In this document: in pieces, positions 55,849 to 64,000 of the stretch
Numbering within the stretch: the first letter of the stretch is position 1
How the letters are laid out: every line of letters begins with the position of its first letter
Source: Streptomyces cyaneofuscatus
Lineage (GTDB): Bacteria > Actinomycetota > Actinomycetes > Streptomycetales > Streptomycetaceae
Length of the DNA: 64,000 nt
Reading direction: 5' to 3'
Assembly (NCBI RefSeq): GCF_000718135.1
Contig: NZ_JOEM01000001.1
Span: 620,001-684,000 of the forward strand
Made by a program: the position numbers and the translations under genes
The notes under the pieces: generated by a model
What the model was told of the DNA's origin: nothing
Seen by the model: the letters and a program-made list of their open reading frames with translations, nothing else
Database searches by the model: none

Positions 55849-56220
55849 TTACTTCTCCTTCTTGGCGCCGTAGCGGCTGCGGGCCTGCTTGCGGTTCTTG
55901 ACACCCTGGGTGTCAAGGGAGCCGCGGATGATCTTGTAACGAACACCCGGCAGGTCCTTCACACGGCCACCACGCACGAGCACGATGGAGTGCTCCTGCA
56001 GGTTGTGTCCCTCACCCGGGATGTAGGCCGTGACCTCGATGCCGGAGGTCAGACGCACACGCGCGACCTTACGGAGCGCCGAGTTCGGCTTCTTCGGGGT
56101 GGTCGTGAACACACGCGTGCAGACACCGCGACGCTGGGGCGAACCCTCGAGCGCGGGCGTCTTGTTCTTCTCGACCTTGTCCTGCCGGCCCTTCCGGACC
56201 AGCTGCTGGATCGTAGGCAC
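55849..56220 (-). CDS. rpsL: 30S ribosomal protein S12
   Basis: 123 residues: [72 protein letters not shown]. Lys43, Lys88 and Pro91, the usual streptomycin-resistance positions, are wild type. A good principal-sigma promoter lies about 195 nt upstream (56415-56443). First gene of the str operon. Confidence 0.98.
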
Positions 56221-56669
56221 TACTTCTCCGGTTTCTGTGTGCCGTTCGTGAAACTAACCTGGAACATCGCCGACCCACGCGGTCGGGTGTGTCGAATACT
56301 GCAGGCTCCTGCCCTGGGGGCAGAAGGGGCGCAGATTGCGGTGGCTACTGACGAGCTCGCGATGCGGTTGAGGACACGCACCGGAGCCCAGGCACACCCC
56401 AGGCACAAGGCTTGAGCGTACCTACCTCACGGACCTGGGTCAAAACAAATGCTGTCCACCCCGGCGCACCGGGGCCGCCGGCCCCCTCAGCTCGCCCTGC
56501 CGTCGGGGCGGCGGCCCTGCAACCCTCCGTCGGCCGGGGAGCGGGTCAGATGAGCCGGATGCCGTCGGCGACGCCGCTGAGAAGAGCCACCAGCAGAATC
56601 ATTCGCGCAGGTTATCCACGGCGAAAATGACCAGATGGTCACACGTACGAAGGAATTGCCAAAGATGCC
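56221..56669. other. 449-bp region upstream of rpsL
   Basis: Holds the rpsL leader and promoter (56415-56443). The stretch 56450-56640 contains no recognised signals, apart from an AT-richer patch near 56590-56660 that leads into the questionable ORF at 56670. Confidence 0.6.
56415..56443 (-). promoter_or_regulatory. str operon promoter (HrdB-type)
   Basis: On the minus strand TTGACC (56438-56443), 17-nt spacer, TACGCT (56415-56420), about 195 nt before the rpsL start. Same -35 hexamer and similar leader length as the rplM promoter. Confidence 0.72.
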
Positions 56670-57095
56670 GTGGCGGGCCTGCTGAGCGCGGGTGGCGAAT
56701 TCACCAGGGCCGTCAGGAATCCGCTGCTCGACAGCGTGACGGGCGAAGCGCGCGAAGCGCTGGGGAAGATCGCGGTAGCGCTCGAGGCCAGCTCCGCGGC
56801 CGAAAGCACGCTCATCTCATTCGCCCCTGATGCCATCCGGACAGCCCCGAAAGGCATAGGAATTTTCGGGGTGAACGTCATTCCGGGCGGGAAAGCGACA
56901 TTCGAGGGCCTCATCGACCGGCGGACACCGTGGAACAACGAGTCGGCGCCCTGCGTCGAATTCCAGCGACTGCGGGGCGCCATGACACGGGCCTGCGGGG
57001 GCTGCCCGCCGCTCGTACGCCGCCTGGCAGCGGAAGCCCGGCTCCGGGGCTCGGAGGCCGACATCGGCCCGCCCGCACGTCCTGGAACGCCCTGA
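56670..57095 (+). CDS. hypothetical protein, possible gene remnant
   Basis: 141 residues from GTG 56670: GGEFTRAVRNPLLDSVTGEA, SAAESTLISFAPDAIRTAPK, GIGIFGVNVIPGGKATFEGL. Moderate third-position GC and no competing frame support real coding, but the frame is already open from 56631 with no start codon there, no ribosome site precedes the GTG, and its codons (GGA ATT, AAA, ATA) are AT-richer than neighbours. It may be a 5'-truncated remnant of acquired DNA. No family recognised. Lies antisense-oriented between rpsL and rpoC. Confidence 0.4.
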   Translation: MAGLLSAGGEFTRAVRNPLLDSVTGEAREALGKIAVALEASSAAESTLISFAPDAIRTAPKGIGIFGVNVIPGGKATFEGLIDRRTPWNNESAPCVEFQRLRGAMTRACGGCPPLVRRLAAEARLRGSEADIGPPARPGTP

Positions 57096-57107
57096 AGGTC
57101 CCGTACA

Positions 57108-57157
57108 CGCCTGAGGGCGGCCACCCCCTGACGTACAGGGGTGACCGCCCTCAGGCG
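57108..57157 (-). terminator. terminator of rpoBC
   Basis: Outer perfect 13-bp stem CGCCTGAGGGCGG (57108-57120) with complement 57145-57157; an inner CACCCCCTG/CAGGGGTG helix with one bulge caps it. Starts 21 bp past the rpoC stop. Confidence 0.85.
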
Positions 57158-57177
57158 TTCAAGCGACGAACACGCGC

Positions 57178-61077
<3,900 letters not shown>

Positions 61078-61207
61078 TTGTCGTCAATCCCTCTTTCGGG
61101 GGTTCGAGCCCCCTCGCTCGGAAGCGAGAAATCGGGGCACTTCAGCAATGGTCTGAACGGGTCCGGGGAGAGCCGGCCGGATCACAGGGATCCGGCCGGC
61201 GAACCCG

Positions 61208-64000
61208 TCAGACCTCTTCGACGCTGCTCGGCTCTCGCCGGGACAGGTCGATACCGAGCTCCTCCGCTGCGCGGAAGACGTCCTCGTCCGTGTCGCGCAT
61301 CTCGATGGACATGCCGTCCGAGGAGAGCACCTCCACGTTGAGGCAGAGCGACTGCATTTCCTTGATGAGCACCTTGAAGGACTCGGGGATGCCCGGCTCG
61401 GGGATGTTCTCGCCCTTGACGATGGCCTCGTAGACCTTCACGCGGCCGGTCACGTCGTCGGACTTGATCGTCAGCAGCTCCTGGAGGGCGTACGCGGCGC
61501 CGTATGCCTCCAGCGCCCACACCTCCATCTCACCGAAGCGCTGTCCACCGAACTGAGCCTTACCACCCAGCGGCTGCTGGGTGATCATGGAGTACGGACC
61601 GGTCGAACGCGCGTGCAGCTTGTCGTCGACCAGGTGGTGGAGCTTGAGGATGTACATGAACCCGACCGAGACCGGGTCCGGGAACGGCTCGCCGGAGCGG
61701 CCGTCGAACAGCTGGGCCTTGCCGGAGGGCTGCACCAGGCGGTCGCCGTCGCGGTTGGGGATCGTGGCCTGGAAGAGGCCGGAGATCTCGTCCTCGCGCG
61801 CACCGTCGAAGACGGGCGTGGCGACGTTGGTGCCCGGGGGTACCTGGTCGGCGCCGATGGACTGCAGGCGCTTGGCCCACTCGTCACCGAGGCCGGAGAC
61901 GTCCCAGCCGCGGCTGGCGAGCCAGCCGAGGTGGATCTCCAGGACCTGTCCCGGGTTCATTCGGGACGGGACACCCAGCGGGTTGAGGATGATGTCGACC
62001 GGGGTGCCGTCCTCCAGGAACGGCATGTCCTCGATCGGCAGGATCTTCGAGATGACGCCCTTGTTGCCGTGACGGCCGGCGAGCTTGTCACCATCGGTGA
62101 TCTTGCGCTTCTGCGCGACGTAGACGCGGACCAGCTGGTTCACGCCCGGCGGCAGCTCGTCGCCCTCTTCGCGGTCGAAGACGCGGACGCCGATGACCTT
62201 GCCGATCTCACCGTGCGGCACCTTCAGCGAGGTGTCGCGCACCTCGCGCGCCTTCTCACCGAAGATCGCGCGGAGCAGGCGCTCCTCGGGGGTCAGCTCG
62301 GTCTCACCCTTGGGCGTGACCTTGCCGACGAGGATGTCACCGGCGACGACCTCGGCACCGATCCGGATGATGCCGCGCTCGTCGAGGTCGGCGAGGACCT
62401 CTTCGGAGACGTTCGGGATGTCCCGGGTGATCTCCTCCGGGCCGAGCTTGGTGTCACGGGCGTCGACCTCGTGCTCCTCGATGTGGATCGAGGAGAGGAC
62501 GTCGTCCTGCACGAGGCGCTGCGACAGGATGATCGCGTCCTCGTAGTTGTGACCCTCCCACGGCATGAACGCCACGAGGAGGTTCTTGCCGAGGGCCATC
62601 TCACCGTTCTCGGTGGCCGGGCCGTCGGCGAGGACCTGGTCGGCGATGATCCGGTCGCCCTCGGAGACGACGACCTTCTGGTTGACCGAGGTGCCCTGGT
62701 TGGAGCGCATGAACTTGGCGATGCGGTACGTGGTGTACGTGCCGTCGTCGTTCGTGACGGTGATGTAGTCCGCGGAGACCTCCTGGACCACACCGTCCTT
62801 CTCGGCCTTGAGCACGTCACCGGCGTCGGTGGCGCAGCGGTACTCCATGCCGGTGCCGACGAGCGGGGCCTCCGACTTGATGAGCGGCACCGCCTGCCGC
62901 ATCATGTTCGCGCCCATGAGGGCACGGTTGGCGTCGTCGTGCTCCAGGAAGGGGATCATCGCGGTGGCGACGGACACCATCTGGCGCGGCGAGACGTCCA
63001 TGTAGTCGACGTCCGTGCCGGGCACGTAGTCGACCTCTCCGCCACGACGGCGGACCAGGACGCGGGGCTCGGTGAAGCGCAGCTCCTCGGAGAGGATCGC
63101 GTTCGCCTGGGCGATGACGAAGCGGTCCTCCTCGTCGGCCGTGATGTAGTCGACGTCGTCGGTGACCTGGCCGTCGACGACCTTGCGGTACGGCGTCTCG
63201 ATGAAGCCGAACGCGTTGACGCGGCCGTACGAGGCGAGCGAACCGATCAGGCCGATGTTCGGGCCTTCAGGGGTCTCGATCGGACACATGCGCCCATAGT
63301 GGGACGGGTGCACGTCACGGACCTCGAAGCCGGCCCGCTCACGGGAGAGACCACCCGGGCCAAGAGCCGACAGACGGCGCTTGTGGGTGAGACCCGACAG
63401 CGGGTTGTTCTGGTCCATGAACTGCGACAGCTGGCTGGTGCCGAAGAACTCCTTGATGGAGGCGACGACCGGCCGGATGTTGATCAGGGTCTGCGGGGTG
63501 ATCGCCTCGACGTCCTGGGTCGTCATGCGCTCACGCACGACGCGCTCCATCCGCGCCAGGCCCGTACGGACCTGGTTCTGGATGAGCTCGCCGACGTTGC
63601 GCAGACGACGGTTGCCGAAGTGGTCGATGTCGTCGGTCTCGACGACGATCTCCCGGCCCGACTCACCGATCGTCTCGGTCTCACCGGCGTGCAGCTTGAC
63701 CAGGTACTTGATGGTCGCGATGACGTCGTCGGTGGTGAGCACCCCGGCGTCCAGCGGCTCATCGGCGCCGAGCTTCTTGTTCACCTTGTAGCGGCCGACC
63801 TTCGCGAGGTCGTAGCGCTTCGGGTTGAAGTAGAGGTTCTCGAGCAGCGTCTGAGCGGCCTCGCGCGTGGGCGGCTCGCCCGGGCGCAGCTTGCGGTAGA
63901 TGTCGAGCAGCGCGTCGTCCTGGCCCTGGGTGTGGTCCTTCTCCAGGGTGGCGCGCATCGACTCGTACTCGCCGAACTCCTCGAGGATCTGCTCGGTGCT
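61208..64000 (-). CDS. rpoB: DNA-directed RNA polymerase subunit beta (5' end outside the window)
   Basis: The C-terminal 930 residues are present; the frame is open to the right edge ([20 protein letters not shown]), so roughly the first 230 residues are missing. The rifampicin region [40 protein letters not shown] carries the sensitive-type Gln, Asp, His and Ser residues. Other marks: [20 protein letters not shown] and [20 protein letters not shown]. Ends [11 protein letters not shown]. Confidence 0.98.
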   Translation of the reverse strand, partial: STEQILEEFGEYESMRATLEKDHTQGQDDALLDIYRKLRPGEPPTREAAQTLLENLYFNPKRYDLAKVGRYKVNKKLGADEPLDAGVLTTDDVIATIKYLVKLHAGETETIGESGREIVVETDDIDHFGNRRLRNVGELIQNQVRTGLARMERVVRERMTTQDVEAITPQTLINIRPVVASIKEFFGTSQLSQFMDQNNPLSGLTHKRRLSALGPGGLSRERAGFEVRDVHPSHYGRMCPIETPEGPNIGLIGSLASYGRVNAFGFIETPYRKVVDGQVTDDVDYITADEEDRFVIAQANAILSEELRFTEPRVLVRRRGGEVDYVPGTDVDYMDVSPRQMVSVATAMIPFLEHDDANRALMGANMMRQAVPLIKSEAPLVGTGMEYRCATDAGDVLKAEKDGVVQEVSADYITVTNDDGTYTTYRIAKFMRSNQGTSVNQKVVVSEGDRIIADQVLADGPATENGEMALGKNLLVAFMPWEGHNYEDAIILSQRLVQDDVLSSIHIEEHEVDARDTKLGPEEITRDIPNVSEEVLADLDERGIIRIGAEVVAGDILVGKVTPKGETELTPEERLLRAIFGEKAREVRDTSLKVPHGEIGKVIGVRVFDREEGDELPPGVNQLVRVYVAQKRKITDGDKLAGRHGNKGVISKILPIEDMPFLEDGTPVDIILNPLGVPSRMNPGQVLEIHLGWLASRGWDVSGLGDEWAKRLQSIGADQVPPGTNVATPVFDGAREDEISGLFQATIPNRDGDRLVQPSGKAQLFDGRSGEPFPDPVSVGFMYILKLHHLVDDKLHARSTGPYSMITQQPLGGKAQFGGQRFGEMEVWALEAYGAAYALQELLTIKSDDVTGRVKVYEAIVKGENIPEPGIPESFKVLIKEMQSLCLNVEVLSSDGMSIEMRDTDEDVFRAAEELGIDLSRREPSSVEEV

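Overview
This window is a high-GC actinobacterial chromosome segment, almost certainly Streptomyces. Evidence: very strong third-position GC in the genes, frequent GTG starts, C+ zinc-type rpmJ and rpsZ, fused-length alpha/beta/beta' RNA polymerase genes, a large ATP-binding LuxR regulator, DUF5753 and PucR-like regulators, and several secreted proteases. No tRNA, rRNA, CRISPR array, integrase or transposase was seen.

The right 40 kb is a housekeeping core, nearly all on the minus strand. Reading in transcription order from the right edge: rpoB (5' end cut by the window edge) and rpoC; the str operon rpsL-rpsG-fusA-tuf; a small plus-strand accessory patch (trypsin-like protease, PIG-L/propeller lipoprotein, GNAT); the S10 block rpsJ-rplC-rplD-rplW-rplB-rpsS-rplV-rpsC-rplP-rpmC-rpsQ; the spc block rplN-rplX-rplE-rpsZ-rpsH-rplF-rplR-rpsE-rpmD-rplO; secY-adk; map; infA-rpmJ-rpsM-rpsK-rpoA-rplQ; truA; then an ABC-F gene, rplM-rpsI and glmM. 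Strong hairpins mark the ends of several blocks: after tuf, between rpsQ and rplN, after rplO (with a T-tract), after adk, after rplQ, after rpsI and after rpoC. Two sigma-HrdB-type promoters (TTGACC, 17-18 nt, TAnnnT) lie about 190 nt upstream of rpsL and rplM.

The left 24 kb, between the glmS start (position 531) and coaA (22148), is accessory. It holds two PIN-domain toxin-antitoxin modules; secreted zinc carboxypeptidase, subtilisin-like and streptogrisin-like proteases; an overlapping DUF5753 regulator/SAM methyltransferase pair; a PucR-like regulator; an ECF42-type sigma factor with its DGPF partner and a matching upstream promoter motif; an orphan peptide-binding lipoprotein; and a large LAL regulator. 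coaA, a DUF389 membrane protein and glmM follow.

Three genes in this accessory part look frameshifted: a zinc-ribbon HTH gene (near 10395), an ECF sigma gene (at 21480-21483) and the adjoining membrane-anchored partner gene (in a run of nine C at 20879-20887). No core gene shows such damage. The two adjacent sigma/partner lesions suggest a decaying or phase-variable regulatory cassette, unless they are assembly errors. No clearly novel defence or biosynthetic system was found; the most testable observations are the split sigma cassette, the self-targeting ECF42 promoter, and the repeats grown out of or across gene ends.
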